DNA of 64,000 bases from Pedobacter ginsenosidimutans (GTDB lineage: Bacteria > Bacteroidota > Bacteroidia > Sphingobacteriales > Sphingobacteriaceae), in assembly GCF_001442625.1 (NCBI RefSeq), contig NZ_LMZQ01000003.1, forward strand, positions 124,001 to 188,000, read 5' to 3'. Below are positions 42,077 through 51,463 of the stretch, one piece after another (the first letter of the stretch is position 1; each line of letters begins with the position of its first letter). Made by a program: the position numbers and the translations under genes. The notes under the pieces are model-generated. The model did not search any database. It was not told where the DNA came from and worked only from the letters and a program-made list of their open reading frames with translations.

Positions 42077-45000
42077 TTAAAGCTTTACACTAAGGTTTAC
42101 GCCAAATGTTCTAACCGGCGGCACACCACCTAGTTCCAACCCTGGAAAAGTAGCATTGTAACTGGACTCAGGGTCGATGTTATCCGTCTTTTTCATCAGG
42201 ATAAATAAATTTCGACCGACAAAACTTACATTTAAACCATGTATTTTGTTCTTGAACATTTTGGCTGGAAAGTTATAACCTAAGGTCATCTGTCTGAGCT
42301 TGATAAAACTAGCATCCTGAACAAATTTATTTGAAACATTATCCGCAGAAAGCTGATAGTAAGTTGCTGCGGTATTGCCCAAAGCCTCACGATTTTCTAG
42401 TGTAGCTTGATGTAAACCAAATACATAGCCATAATAATCAGTAGCAGAGAATACTTTTCCTCCCCATTTACCATCAATCAAAAATGATAATGTTGCACCT
42501 TTATAATTAAACTCGTTGTTCCAACCGGCAAACCATTTATTGTAAGCAGAACCATATGCAACAAGATCGCCGCGTTGAGGTGCACCGTTTGCACCAAGCA
42601 TGACTTTTCCTGCTGCATCATATTTATAATCATATGCCATTACCTGGGAGGCTGCTTTGCCTGGGATGTTCTGTAAAAAGCCAACACCTGGTCGTGAGGT
42701 TGCAATAAGGTTTGAGGTTACACCATCAGCAAGAGAAATTACTTTATTATCGTTGTAAGATCCGTTTAAAGATGATGTCCACACAAAATCTTTACTTTTT
42801 AACACCTGTCCAGATAGCAATAGTTCAACACCTTTGTTTTCGATCTTACCAGAATTTAAAACAGCTCCACTATAACCAGTTGATGTCGATGTAGTAACAA
42901 AGGTGATTTCATCTTTAGAGGTTTTTTTATACCAGGTAAGATCGAGGTTCAAGCGATCTCCTAAAAAACGTATTTCGGTACCAACTTCCAATTCGGTTGC
43001 TTTTGATGCTTTTAATGCCGAATTTGGAATATTTACATTAGAAATAGTGCCTAGCGGCAAACCATTTAACACTTCACTCCTTAAGCTGTAAGTTAATAAA
43101 GTTTGATAAGGATCTGTTGCCTGACCAACAACTGCGTAACCAGCCCTCACTTTACCAAAACTTAAGAAAGATGGTTTCCAAAGTTCGGAGAAAACAAATG
43201 AGCCACTAACCGAGGGGTAAAATACACTCAATTTATTGTCTTTACCTGGTGTTGCTAACGTAGAGAACCAATCGGTACGGCCACTTCCTGTTAAATAAAA
43301 AATGTCTTTATAGGCAAGTTCTAAAGTACCATATACAGACTGGGTTTCAGCTACAGATGCTACATAGGCCACAGATTTATTCTTGGCATTTAAAATATTA
43401 TAAACACCGAAAACGGCAAAATCTGCTCCACTATTTGTTGTCTGATTAACATTTGTTCTACGGTAACTAGCTCCTACATTCGGTGTAACAGCAAAATCTT
43501 CATCTATTTTAAAAGGTTTACCTACTAAAACATCTACATTTACATCCGCAAACTTAGTTGCCTGTTCTACAATTTTACCGGGTGCATAATAAGCGGTACC
43601 TGATGGCACTACGTTTTTATAGCTGTCGGTATAAGCGTCACGTCCGGCACGCCCCTGTAAAAACAGCCCATCATCAAAAGTATATTTAGCACTAAACGAA
43701 CTGATTAAACGATCGCGTTTGGTATCGTTTATAAACTCGTTTGCAGCGAACCAAGGATTGGTTGCATAAGCATTGCCTTTATTGTATTGGATCTCATTAC
43801 CATTCGCATCTTTCCATGGCTTAAGATCATTTACACTTACACTTGTTGGTAAAAAAGCAACATTATAATTGGCATTACCTGCACCGTCTGAAACCATGGG
43901 CCTGTTTTTCGCCTGCTCTAAAATGTAATTCATGCGGGCATCGATAGTTAAGCGTTTAACCGGACTAAAAGTACCTGTAAAATTAAAAGACTGTCTGTTT
44001 AAGCCTGAATTCGGAACTACCGAATTATTATGAACATCGTTAGCCGATAAGCGGATGGTACCGCCATCAAAACTTTTGTTCAATGCCAAAGTGTTAGACC
44101 ATGTACCTCCAGTACGGTAAAAATCTTCGATGTTGTTTTTCTGTGCGATATAAGGTCTGGAAACACCATCAAACTGGATTACATTAGATCCATCTAATTT
44201 TGCTCCCCAGCTAGAACCACCAACCTGTGCAGCTGCAGCTGCATCAGTAGGTTTTACACCATTGGCACCTTGTCCATAAACATATTGCCAGTTGGTTCTA
44301 TCCATTACCTGTTCGGTTACATAATTACTATTAAATTCTATGCTGTTTCCCTTTCCACTTTTGGTTGTAATCAAAATTACACCTGCTTTTGCACGATAGC
44401 CATACAATGCCGATGCTGCTGCACCTTTCAGCACCGAAATACTTTCAATATCATCAGGATTTAAGTTCCCAACAGCATCTCCTAAATCTGGAGCATTATC
44501 GTATTGACCACCTGAGTTACCATTGCCATTGAGATTATTTAAACCAACTGGTTTATTCTCCATAGGCACTCCATTAATTACATATAATGGTTGATTAGTT
44601 TGACTTAAACTAGAAACACCACGGATGGTTACACTGGTTGCTGCTCCCGCACCACCAGAGGTAGAACTAATATCCAGGCCGGCCACTTTACCAACCAAAG
44701 AGTTGGCCACATTATTTTCCCTTGCCTGGGTTAGCGTTTCACCACTAACTTGCGTAACCGAATAACCTAAGGCCCTTCTTTCTTTTTTGATACCCAAAGC
44801 CGTAACCACCACATCGGTAAGTTGTTTGGTATCTTCGGATAGTACGATATCGATATTGGTCTGCGAACCGATGGCAATTTCTTTAGTTTGAAAACCAGCA
44901 TAAGAAACTACCAGAATTGCATTTTCGGGCGCATTTAAAGCAAATTTACCATTCACATCGGTAGAAGTACCAATGCCTGTTCCTTTAACCCTAACACTTG

Positions 45001-45421
45001 CGCCAGGTAAAACCCCTCCTAGGGCATCTTTAACTGTTCCCGAAATCGGGACTTCTTTATTCTTGCTAATTACGATCAGGCCACCATCCGAAACAGAATA
45101 TTTCAGGTTGGTTCTGTTTAAAATGGCTGCCAATACATCAGTAACCAGAGTATTGGTTACAGTAATGCTTACATCCTTATTTACCGGAACGTAAGAAGAG
45201 CTGTAAACAAAATGGTAACTGCTTTGCTGCTCAATAATCTGTAATACCCTGGCTAGCTTTGTTTTCTTAACATCTAAAGAAATTTTTTCCTGAGAAAAAA
45301 CCGATGCCGAAACATTAAGACAGGTAATGAAAACCATAATACAGGCTAGTTTCATTAGCATAATGAATTTTAGAAGCGCTTTATATTTTGGGCGCCCTTG
45401 CAGTAAGTAATAATAAATCAT
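42077..45421 (-). CDS. SusC/RagA TonB-dependent transporter with STN signalling domain
   Basis: About 1114 residues from the preferred start at 45421 (MIYYYLLQGRPKYKALLKF); the frame is open to 45460. After the signal peptide come a secretin/TonB short N-terminal (STN) domain (about 40-95, LDVKKTKLARVLQIIEQQSS), a carboxypeptidase-regulatory-like domain (about 118-195), the plug (about 210-340, ITIRGVSSLSQTNQPLYVIN) and the beta-barrel ending in FGVNLSVKL. The STN domain marks transporters that signal to a FecR anti-sigma factor, and a fecR gene lies directly upstream. It forms the uptake channel with the SusD lipoprotein. Confidence 0.93.
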   Translation of the reverse strand: MIYYYLLQGRPKYKALLKFIMLMKLACIMVFITCLNVSASVFSQEKISLDVKKTKLARVLQIIEQQSSYHFVYSSSYVPVNKDVSITVTNTLVTDVLAAILNRTNLKYSVSDGGLIVISKNKEVPISGTVKDALGGVLPGASVRVKGTGIGTSTDVNGKFALNAPENAILVVSYAGFQTKEIAIGSQTNIDIVLSEDTKQLTDVVVTALGIKKERRALGYSVTQVSGETLTQARENNVANSLVGKVAGLDISSTSGGAGAATSVTIRGVSSLSQTNQPLYVINGVPMENKPVGLNNLNGNGNSGGQYDNAPDLGDAVGNLNPDDIESISVLKGAAASALYGYRAKAGVILITTKSGKGNSIEFNSNYVTEQVMDRTNWQYVYGQGANGVKPTDAAAAAQVGGSSWGAKLDGSNVIQFDGVSRPYIAQKNNIEDFYRTGGTWSNTLALNKSFDGGTIRLSANDVHNNSVVPNSGLNRQSFNFTGTFSPVKRLTIDARMNYILEQAKNRPMVSDGAGNANYNVAFLPTSVSVNDLKPWKDANGNEIQYNKGNAYATNPWFAANEFINDTKRDRLISSFSAKYTFDDGLFLQGRAGRDAYTDSYKNVVPSGTAYYAPGKIVEQATKFADVNVDVLVGKPFKIDEDFAVTPNVGASYRRTNVNQTTNSGADFAVFGVYNILNAKNKSVAYVASVAETQSVYGTLELAYKDIFYLTGSGRTDWFSTLATPGKDNKLSVFYPSVSGSFVFSELWKPSFLSFGKVRAGYAVVGQATDPYQTLLTYSLRSEVLNGLPLGTISNVNIPNSALKASKATELEVGTEIRFLGDRLNLDLTWYKKTSKDEITFVTTSTSTGYSGAVLNSGKIENKGVELLLSGQVLKSKDFVWTSSLNGSYNDNKVISLADGVTSNLIATSRPGVGFLQNIPGKAASQVMAYDYKYDAAGKVMLGANGAPQRGDLVAYGSAYNKWFAGWNNEFNYKGATLSFLIDGKWGGKVFSATDYYGYVFGLHQATLENREALGNTAATYYQLSADNVSNKFVQDASFIKLRQMTLGYNFPAKMFKNKIHGLNVSFVGRNLFILMKKTDNIDPESSYNATFPGLELGGVPPVRTFGVNLSVKL

Positions 45422-45507
45422 ATTTTTGTTTTTTTGGTTGCATAAAGTTCTTGGCAGCAATCTGTTTGCGCATAAACTGCCATTAATTAATCAAAAGAGA
45501 AATTGTT

Positions 45508-45532
45508 AAGGGCGGTGCTCCAACACCGTCCT
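45508..45532. other. Hairpin between fecR and susC
   Basis: AAGGGCGGTG and CACCGTCCTT pair (one mismatch) around CTCCAA. The T run lies on the plus-strand side, so on the minus-strand transcript it is a hairpin without a U tail. It could limit read-through or protect the mRNA end between fecR and susC, or act as a terminator for plus-strand transcription; no plus gene is nearby. Confidence 0.5.
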
Positions 45533-45541
45533 TTTTTCTTT

Positions 45542-46609
45542 CTATTTCGAGATGGTTACCTGTTTTCCTTTTATCTCATATTTAAAATTATTTTCGGTGT
45601 CTTTTAAAGCTTGTAAAACCTGTTCGATACTTTCGTTTGTTATTGTAGCTGTGAAGCGGTATTTTTCTATTGAAGGATCTGTAAACCTGATTTCTACGTT
45701 GTACCATTTTTCTAAAACATTCCTAATCTCATCAAAATCCTGATCGTATATTTCGATCCGGTTCTGTGTCCAGGCAGTTTCTACAATGGTGCTATCTTTA
45801 ATCTTTGTGTAATGGTTAATGGTAATTTCGGGCTGTAAGGCTGCAGGCTTAAGCAATTTGCTTTTTTGCTGCGGCGCTACGCTCTTATAAAAAGTAACTT
45901 TCTGGCTTGGTTTTAAAGTAATGGTTCCGCCATTTCCATTTACGGCTTCCATGGTAATTAAGCCACGGATTAAAGTTGCTTCTGAAGTTGTTTCATCAGG
46001 GTATGCTTTCACATTAAAAGCAGTACCCAATACATTGATGTTAAAATCGGCTGTATGCACTTTAAAAGGCTTATTTTTATCATGAGCCACATCAAAAAAA
46101 GCTTCGCCTGTTAGGGTAACCTCCCTGAACTGATCGTTAAAACCTTTGGTTACAGATAAAGAACTTTTTGCGTTTAAGAGTACTGTGGTTCCGTCCTGAA
46201 GCTTAATTTTTTTACGCTCACCACTTTTTGTGGTAAAAGTATAAACCTCCTGCACAGCGTTTTTTGTATTGTTATACTTAAAGTAGGTGTTATAAACCAA
46301 TACTGAGCCAAGCACTAAAACCAATGCTGCTGCTATTTTAAGCCACAAATAACGTTTCAGTTTAACTACTTTTTCTTCTGGAAACATACTTTCCTTCAAA
46401 CTTTCTGTCTGTTTATTCAATGGGCGTTTATTCCCGCTTAATATCACATAAAGTTTTTTTGCTTCTGCAATTACCGCAGCCTGCTCGGGGTGGGCATTAA
46501 TGTACTTCTCCCAATATCCAATGCAAAGCTTATCGGTTCCAGCGCAATACTGCTGAAAGGTACTATCGACAAGAAAATCTTCTGCATTGAATTTACTTCT
46601 ATCAACCAT
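45542..46609 (-). CDS. FecR family anti-sigma factor
   Basis: 355 residues. The short cytoplasmic N-terminal region (about 1-90) is the sigma-binding part. One membrane helix follows (about 91-110, LWLKIAAALVLVLGSVLVYN), then the periplasmic FecR domain (about 125-225: GERKKIKLQDGTTVLLNAKS, GEAFFDVAHDKNKPFKVHT, VLGTAFNVKAYPDE) and a C-terminal DUF4974-type domain (about 275-355) that contacts the STN domain of SusC. It senses transporter occupancy and releases the ECF sigma factor. The sigma gene lies upstream, across a gap of about 640 bases. Confidence 0.93.
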   Translation of the reverse strand: MVDRSKFNAEDFLVDSTFQQYCAGTDKLCIGYWEKYINAHPEQAAVIAEAKKLYVILSGNKRPLNKQTESLKESMFPEEKVVKLKRYLWLKIAAALVLVLGSVLVYNTYFKYNNTKNAVQEVYTFTTKSGERKKIKLQDGTTVLLNAKSSLSVTKGFNDQFREVTLTGEAFFDVAHDKNKPFKVHTADFNINVLGTAFNVKAYPDETTSEATLIRGLITMEAVNGNGGTITLKPSQKVTFYKSVAPQQKSKLLKPAALQPEITINHYTKIKDSTIVETAWTQNRIEIYDQDFDEIRNVLEKWYNVEIRFTDPSIEKYRFTATITNESIEQVLQALKDTENNFKYEIKGKQVTISK

Positions 46610-46804
46610 TCTAATTTGCCTTTTATATATCAGTGCCCAAAAGCTTTATTTTTTCCTAAGGAAATTTTAACTTTTTTTTAACACGACCGAATATATGCCC
46701 TGAATGAGAATACAACGAAGAAATTTAATTTGCAGGAATAGTATTTTCAAAGGTTCTAAAGGGTAGGGCAGATATTTTTATTACTTAAATAATTGCAAGT
46801 TTTT

Positions 46805-47008
46805 TTTGGGAAAAGCAATTGCAGAAGCAATGGGGAGTGATAGTCCTGCTATCCGCTTTATCTCACTGCGTTCAATGCCCGCTTCTATCAGGTTTAGGTG
46901 GCGCAGTCTGTTTTACTATTTGGGGTTGCAGGGTGCAGAACCGGTATTGGGAGCACAAGGCCTTCTATTCCTAAACCCGGTAGTAACGAAAATCCTTTTT
47001 ATTGCTTA
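46805..47008 (+). repeat. Dispersed repeat, long family, copy G
   Basis: From GGGAAAAGCAATTGCAGAAG to CGAAAATCCTTTTTATTGC. Blocks match copy B in reverse: ATCCGCTTTATC, TCAGGTTTAGGTGGCGCAG, GTTTTACTATTTGGGGTTGC, AGGGTGCAGAACC and AACCCGGTAGTAACG. Confidence 0.75.
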
Positions 47009-47186
47009 AAAAGTATTTAATTATAACGTTTATCTGCAATAAAAAGATTGGAGTGCATAACGGGACTACAGCACCTACGGAGACAGAAATGTTCGTTTTC
47101 CAAATAAAAAAATAACCATCAAGCTGGCTGAAATTGCGAATGGAAGGCTTTCGAAAATTTAAGATGAGTTGAAGTGGCAATAAAAG

Positions 47187-47237
47187 CTCTCTCTATTCCG
47201 CTGCGCTGCATCCGATAGCTATCGGATCGAGATGACG
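47187..47237. repeat. Half REP-like repeat with inner palindrome
   Basis: CTCTCTCTATTCCGCTGCGC, CCGATAGCTATCGG and GATCGAGATGACG, related to the other CGAGATGACG elements. Confidence 0.65.
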
Positions 47238-47249
47238 AAATGCGGAGAT

Positions 47250-47804
47250 TTACGCATTAAACTCTTTCCTTAGGATTTTAAGCGCATCGTAAATGGTGTT
47301 ATAGGCTGTTTTAATGGTCTGATTGCTCTGTTCGGCAATCTGTTCATAACTTAGTCCCTCAAAAAACTTTAAATGGATTAACTGTTTTTGACGGAAGGTC
47401 AATTTTTCTAAAGCATTTTTGAGCTGATGCTGCACCAGTTCATCGCTTTGCACCTTAACAATAAACTCTTCGTAACTCATTTCCATCCAATCGCCATCGG
47501 CTCCTGCATTAAAGAGTGCATCGTTAATTTTGCGCTTTCTTTCTAATATCCTGAGCAGTTTGCGCTTAAGGAAGGTACGCAGATAGGCTTCAACATTATC
47601 AACACGGGTTAGGCTTTCGTGTTTCTCCCAAATGGTGGTAAAAACAAGATCAGTAGCTTCACTAGCAGTATCAGCATCGGCACAAACCCTGATCCCGAAA
47701 TTTACAAGCGGGTAATAAAGCTCCTTGTAGAGATCAAAAAACGCATCTTTATCGCCAACCCGTAACCGTTCCCATAATAAGTGATGCGCTAATTTGTTCT
47801 CCAT
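47250..47804 (-). CDS. ECF RNA polymerase sigma factor (sigma-70 family)
   Basis: 184 residues from the preferred start at 47804 (MENKLAHHLLWERLR); the frame is open to 47846. Region 2 (about 10-80) carries DKDAFFDLYKELYYPLVNFG and DLVFTTIWEKHESL. Region 4 (about 120-180) carries LTFRQKQLIHLKFFEGLSYE and the helix-turn-helix QIAEQSNQTIKTAYNTIYDA. It directs RNA polymerase to the SusC/SusD operon when FecR releases it. It is in the same orientation as fecR but about 640 bases away, with repeats between. Confidence 0.93.
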   Translation of the reverse strand: MENKLAHHLLWERLRVGDKDAFFDLYKELYYPLVNFGIRVCADADTASEATDLVFTTIWEKHESLTRVDNVEAYLRTFLKRKLLRILERKRKINDALFNAGADGDWMEMSYEEFIVKVQSDELVQHQLKNALEKLTFRQKQLIHLKFFEGLSYEQIAEQSNQTIKTAYNTIYDALKILRKEFNA

Positions 47805-47905
47805 TAAATTGTTAGTTGTTATCACAATATTAACTAAAAACAACAAGATTATTACTAAGTTTCGGTTTGAGTCGCCACAAACCGAGGCTAAGGAGATTTG
47901 ATCGA

Positions 47906-47944
47906 TTAAAAAAACCCATCAGGTTTCGAAAACCTGATAGGTTT
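47906..47944 (-). terminator. Terminator of the alpha-glucan gene cluster
   Basis: On the minus strand AAACCTATCAGGTTT and AAACCTGATGGGTTT pair around TCG, followed by seven or more T residues. It is 6 bases after the last GH13 stop. The same palindrome without a T run is at 33513-33545. Confidence 0.88.
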
Positions 47945-47949
47945 GAATA

Positions 47950-49833
47950 TTACTTTAAAGCCGTTTTACTAAAAATATGATATTCACCAGGGGCCAATAT
48001 TTGCGTATAAGCACTGGTTGAAAGGTTAACGCTGTTTCCAACTGCATCCACCCAAGTCCCTGATGAACCAAAATCGATATTGGCCGTCTGGCTCACTACA
48101 CCAAAATTCCCTACCACTATAACCGCATTTGTGCCTTCGGTTAATTTAATGTATTTGATTCCACCAGTAAGGTTATAGGTTGAGTTCGCTGAGTTAAAAA
48201 TGCTGTTATTCTTTTTCAATCTGATAAATTTAGCATAGGCATCGTACAAAGCTTTACGATTCATGTCGGTATAATAATCCCATTTAATCGGCTTTTCGCC
48301 TGTTCTTCCATTAAAATCGATACTGATATCATAACCCAGTTCTCCAAACTGCCAGATCATTTTCGGCCCTGGGATACTAAATAAAAATGCAGCTACTAAT
48401 TCTTCCCTTTTTAATGATGTTGCCAGATTCCCCTTAATCATATAATTACCCGATGCATTGCCATAACTGAAATTTTTAAAATTCAACCTTTCCTCATCAT
48501 GACTTTCGCCATAGCTAACCAAATTCTCTGATTTGGCAAAACCGTGATTGGCATAAAAACCCCACTGAAAATTAGAATTATCTAACCAGCCCATGGTTGC
48601 TTCGTTCATGTTGTAATTCATGTTGTTCCAAAGCATCATACCATCATCGGCCAAAACTTTTTCTTCTGATTCCTCAGCAAAGTGCTCCAAAATCACATAG
48701 AAATTAGGATCTATACTCTTGATATAGCCATTATAATCTTTCCAGATGGCCACACGGCTTGCATCATATAACTTAAACTGTGCATCATCGGTTGAAGATT
48801 TCTGTGTGAATCCTTTCGACAGATCGAAACGGAAACCATCAATTTTATATTGCTGCATCCAAAATTTCATCACATCTTTCGAGAACTTTTTAGTAGCCAA
48901 ACTTTCGTGGTTAAAATCATAACCCACATTAAATGGATGTTTTGCATCAACATTAAACCATGGACTCGAAGCGGTTGGCTTAACACCATCAAAATACAAT
49001 TGCACCATAGGCGATTGACCGAAAGAATGATTCAGCACCATATCTAAAATCACAGCAATTCCCCTTCCGTGACATTCATCGATAAAATTCTGCAACGCCG
49101 TTTTAGTCCCATAATATTTATCGGGCGCAAAATAAAACGATGGATTGTAGCCCCAGCTTAAATTACCTTCGAATTCGTTTACCGGCATCAACTCAATTGC
49201 GTTTATGCCCAAACCAATTAAATAATCAAGTTTAGCCAATGTTGAGGCATAATTATGATCGGTGGTAAAATCGCGGACGAGCAATTCGTAAATGACCAGG
49301 TTATCTTTTGCCGGACGGGAAAAACTGGTGTTTTTCCAGGCGTAAGTTGGCTGATTCGCTTGCATTACACTTACAGTTCCTGTTGTTTTACCTATTGGAT
49401 AGGTTTTTAAATTTGGATAAGTTGCTGCAGTAATGTATTTATCATTATCCGGATCGAGTATTTTCTCGCAATAAGGATCGGCAACTTTTAAGTTTCCATC
49501 TACATAAAACTGATAGGCATATTCCGTATTTGGGTTTAAATTATCTACCTGAACCCACCAATAATTCCCATCTGGCGTATTTTTCATGGCTAGCGTTGTG
49601 GTAGACCAATCGTTAAACTCGCCAATTAGCGAAACTGATTTTTTACCTGATGCGTAAAGCGTTACAATAGCCGATGTTCCGTTGTTGATAAATACCACAC
49701 CATCTCTGGCTCCGGCAGGTAAAGCTGCTGCTTGGTTTGTTGGCGTTAGTTCTAGGCTAACATCTGTAGATGCTTTTTTACAGGCGCTATTAAGCGTTAT
49801 TGCCAATAGCAATAGATAAATTATTTTTTTCAT
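47950..49833 (-). CDS. Lipoprotein alpha-amylase (GH13) with N-terminal CBM48-like domain
   Basis: 627 residues with a lipobox LNSAC (Cys18), so probably anchored on the cell surface like SusG. An E-set/CBM48-like domain (about 50-130, VSLIGEFNDWSTTTLAMKNT) precedes the GH13 barrel (about 170-530). Catalytic residues fall in the usual motifs: nucleophile D337 in DGFRFDLSKGF, acid/base E383 in VILEHFAEES, and D446 in SHDEERL. Region I is VILDMVLNHSFGQ. It would cut internal alpha-1,4 bonds of starch or glycogen-like polymer, and possibly alpha-1,6 bonds. It is the last gene of the minus-strand alpha-glucan cluster and is followed by a strong terminator. Confidence 0.9.
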   Translation of the reverse strand: MKKIIYLLLLAITLNSACKKASTDVSLELTPTNQAAALPAGARDGVVFINNGTSAIVTLYASGKKSVSLIGEFNDWSTTTLAMKNTPDGNYWWVQVDNLNPNTEYAYQFYVDGNLKVADPYCEKILDPDNDKYITAATYPNLKTYPIGKTTGTVSVMQANQPTYAWKNTSFSRPAKDNLVIYELLVRDFTTDHNYASTLAKLDYLIGLGINAIELMPVNEFEGNLSWGYNPSFYFAPDKYYGTKTALQNFIDECHGRGIAVILDMVLNHSFGQSPMVQLYFDGVKPTASSPWFNVDAKHPFNVGYDFNHESLATKKFSKDVMKFWMQQYKIDGFRFDLSKGFTQKSSTDDAQFKLYDASRVAIWKDYNGYIKSIDPNFYVILEHFAEESEEKVLADDGMMLWNNMNYNMNEATMGWLDNSNFQWGFYANHGFAKSENLVSYGESHDEERLNFKNFSYGNASGNYMIKGNLATSLKREELVAAFLFSIPGPKMIWQFGELGYDISIDFNGRTGEKPIKWDYYTDMNRKALYDAYAKFIRLKKNNSIFNSANSTYNLTGGIKYIKLTEGTNAVIVVGNFGVVSQTANIDFGSSGTWVDAVGNSVNLSTSAYTQILAPGEYHIFSKTALK

Positions 49834-49855
49834 CTGGTTAGATTATTATTGGTTT

Positions 49856-49948
49856 TACCACAGAGAACACTGAGTTTTCCACGGAGAAGATAATATCTCA
49901 TACCAACTCTGTGCCCTCTGTGCATTTACGCTATGTACTCTGTGGTTA
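49856..49948. repeat. ACCACAGAG palindromic intergenic element
   Basis: The ends TACCACAGAGA and CTCTGTGGTTA are inverted, with ACTGAGTTTTCCACGG and CTCTGTGCCCTCTGTG inside. A like element (51366-51457) lies on the other side of the MFS gene. Confidence 0.75.
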
Positions 49949-49969
49949 TTTTCTGTTGGTAGGAATACT

Positions 49970-51346
49970 TTAAACTGATCTATTTTCTTCTACTCCAAGT
50001 TTAGAAGCCAAAACTTCGTCTGTTTTCTTTGGTTCGCGGATAAACACATAACAGATTACAGCAGCCAGAACCATTAAACCTCCACCCAATTGAACTGCTA
50101 AAAGCCTATCGTTATTTAATACATTCCGCATGAGCCAGCCGAAGCCCAACGAGGCAATAATTTCTGGCAAAACAATAAAAAAATTGAAAATCCCCATATA
50201 GATCCCGATTTTATCTTTGGGTAAAGAGCCACTCAGCATAGCATAAGGCATAGAAAGAATACTAGCCCAGGCAATACCCACACCAGTCATGCATAAATAC
50301 AGCATATTTTTATCGTGCACCCAGGCCACACTGATTAAGCCAATTGCTCCACAAATTAAACATAAAGCATGTGTGGTTTTTCTCCCCAGTGCATCTGCAA
50401 TTTTTGGCAGCACCAGTGCGAACAGAAAAGTAATAACGCTGTAGTAAGCAAGTGTTAAACTTCCAAAATCTGCACCATGCGCATAAACCGGATCAGCCGC
50501 ATCTTTACCTCCGAAAACATTCACGGCAACGGCCGTAGTATAATAAAACCACATTAAAAACAAACCTGGCCAGGTAAAAAACTGGACCAAAGAAACAATT
50601 TGCATCCTTTTTGGCATATTCCTTAAGGCATGAAAAATTTCCCTTGCACCACCCCCAAAACCTTTATTGCTTTCTTTTACTTTTTCTTTAAAATCTACAT
50701 CCTGCGGAGGGTATTCTTTAGTGGTGAAAACCGTCCATAATACAGCGGCGAAAAAGAAAAAAGCGCCAATATAAAAAGAGAATTTTACGTTTTCTGGAAT
50801 ACTCCCCTGTTCGGCGGTATTGGTTAAGTGGAATACATTGTTCATAATCCATGGCAATGCTGATGCTACACTTCCACCCAAACCGATCATCATACTCTGC
50901 ATGATGAAACCTCGGTTAACCTGACTATCGGGCAATTTATCGGTAACAAAAGCACGGAAAGGTTCCATTGCAATGTTTCCAAAAACATCCAGAATCCAAA
51001 GTAAACCAGCTGCCATCCACAGCACACTGCTGTGTGGCATAAAGATTAAAGCAATGCTACTCACAATGGCCCCGATCATAAAATATGGCCTTCTTCTGCC
51101 CCATTTTGGATGCCAGGTACGGTCGCTCAGGTAACCAATAATCGGCTGCACCAATAAGCCGGTTAAGGGCGCGGCCAAAAACAATAACGGAACCTGATCG
51201 GGATTGGCACCCAGGTTTTCGTAAATACGGCCCATGTTTGCACGTTGTAAATCCCAACCAAACTGAATGCCAAAAAAACCAACACTCATGTTGATGATCT
51301 GTACGAGTGTTAATTTTGGGTTCTCGAATACTGTTTTTAAGCTCAT
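49970..51346 (-). CDS. SLC45-type MFS transporter (probable maltose/maltodextrin importer)
   Basis: 458 residues with 12 hydrophobic helices. It has GFFGIQFGWDLQRANMGRIY in helix 1 and the MFS loop signature LSDRTWHPKWGRRRPYF between helices 2 and 3; NRGFIMQSMMIGLGGSVASA follows. Both fit the glycoside-pentoside-hexuronide/SLC45 group that imports sucrose or maltose with protons. Placed between GH13 and GH65 genes, it should bring maltose or short maltodextrins across the inner membrane for phosphorolysis. The start is the ATG at 51346. Confidence 0.88.
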   Translation of the reverse strand: MSLKTVFENPKLTLVQIINMSVGFFGIQFGWDLQRANMGRIYENLGANPDQVPLLFLAAPLTGLLVQPIIGYLSDRTWHPKWGRRRPYFMIGAIVSSIALIFMPHSSVLWMAAGLLWILDVFGNIAMEPFRAFVTDKLPDSQVNRGFIMQSMMIGLGGSVASALPWIMNNVFHLTNTAEQGSIPENVKFSFYIGAFFFFAAVLWTVFTTKEYPPQDVDFKEKVKESNKGFGGGAREIFHALRNMPKRMQIVSLVQFFTWPGLFLMWFYYTTAVAVNVFGGKDAADPVYAHGADFGSLTLAYYSVITFLFALVLPKIADALGRKTTHALCLICGAIGLISVAWVHDKNMLYLCMTGVGIAWASILSMPYAMLSGSLPKDKIGIYMGIFNFFIVLPEIIASLGFGWLMRNVLNNDRLLAVQLGGGLMVLAAVICYVFIREPKKTDEVLASKLGVEENRSV

Positions 51347-51365
51347 TGTATTTGGTTTAGTGTTT

Positions 51366-51457
51366 TACCACCGAGGGCACTGAGTTGTACACAGAGTGTA
51401 CCGAGGTCTCATATACTTTGTGTTTCTCAGTGCTTTTACTTTGTGTCTCTGTGGTTA
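51366..51457. repeat. ACCACCGAG palindromic intergenic element
   Basis: TACCACCGAGGGCACTGAG on one side and CTCTGTGGTTA on the other, the same family as 49856-49948. Confidence 0.7.
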
Positions 51458-51463
51458 ATTATT

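Larger units (their letters stand above)
46610..47249. other. Gap between sigma factor and fecR, containing a repeat copy
   Basis: 640 bases without a gene. Most of it is the plus-oriented dispersed repeat copy G (46805-47008); a half REP element with the CCGATAGC / GCTATCGG palindrome (47187-47237) lies next to the sigma gene. Sigma-fecR pairs usually sit close together, so this spacing is unusual. Confidence 0.6.
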
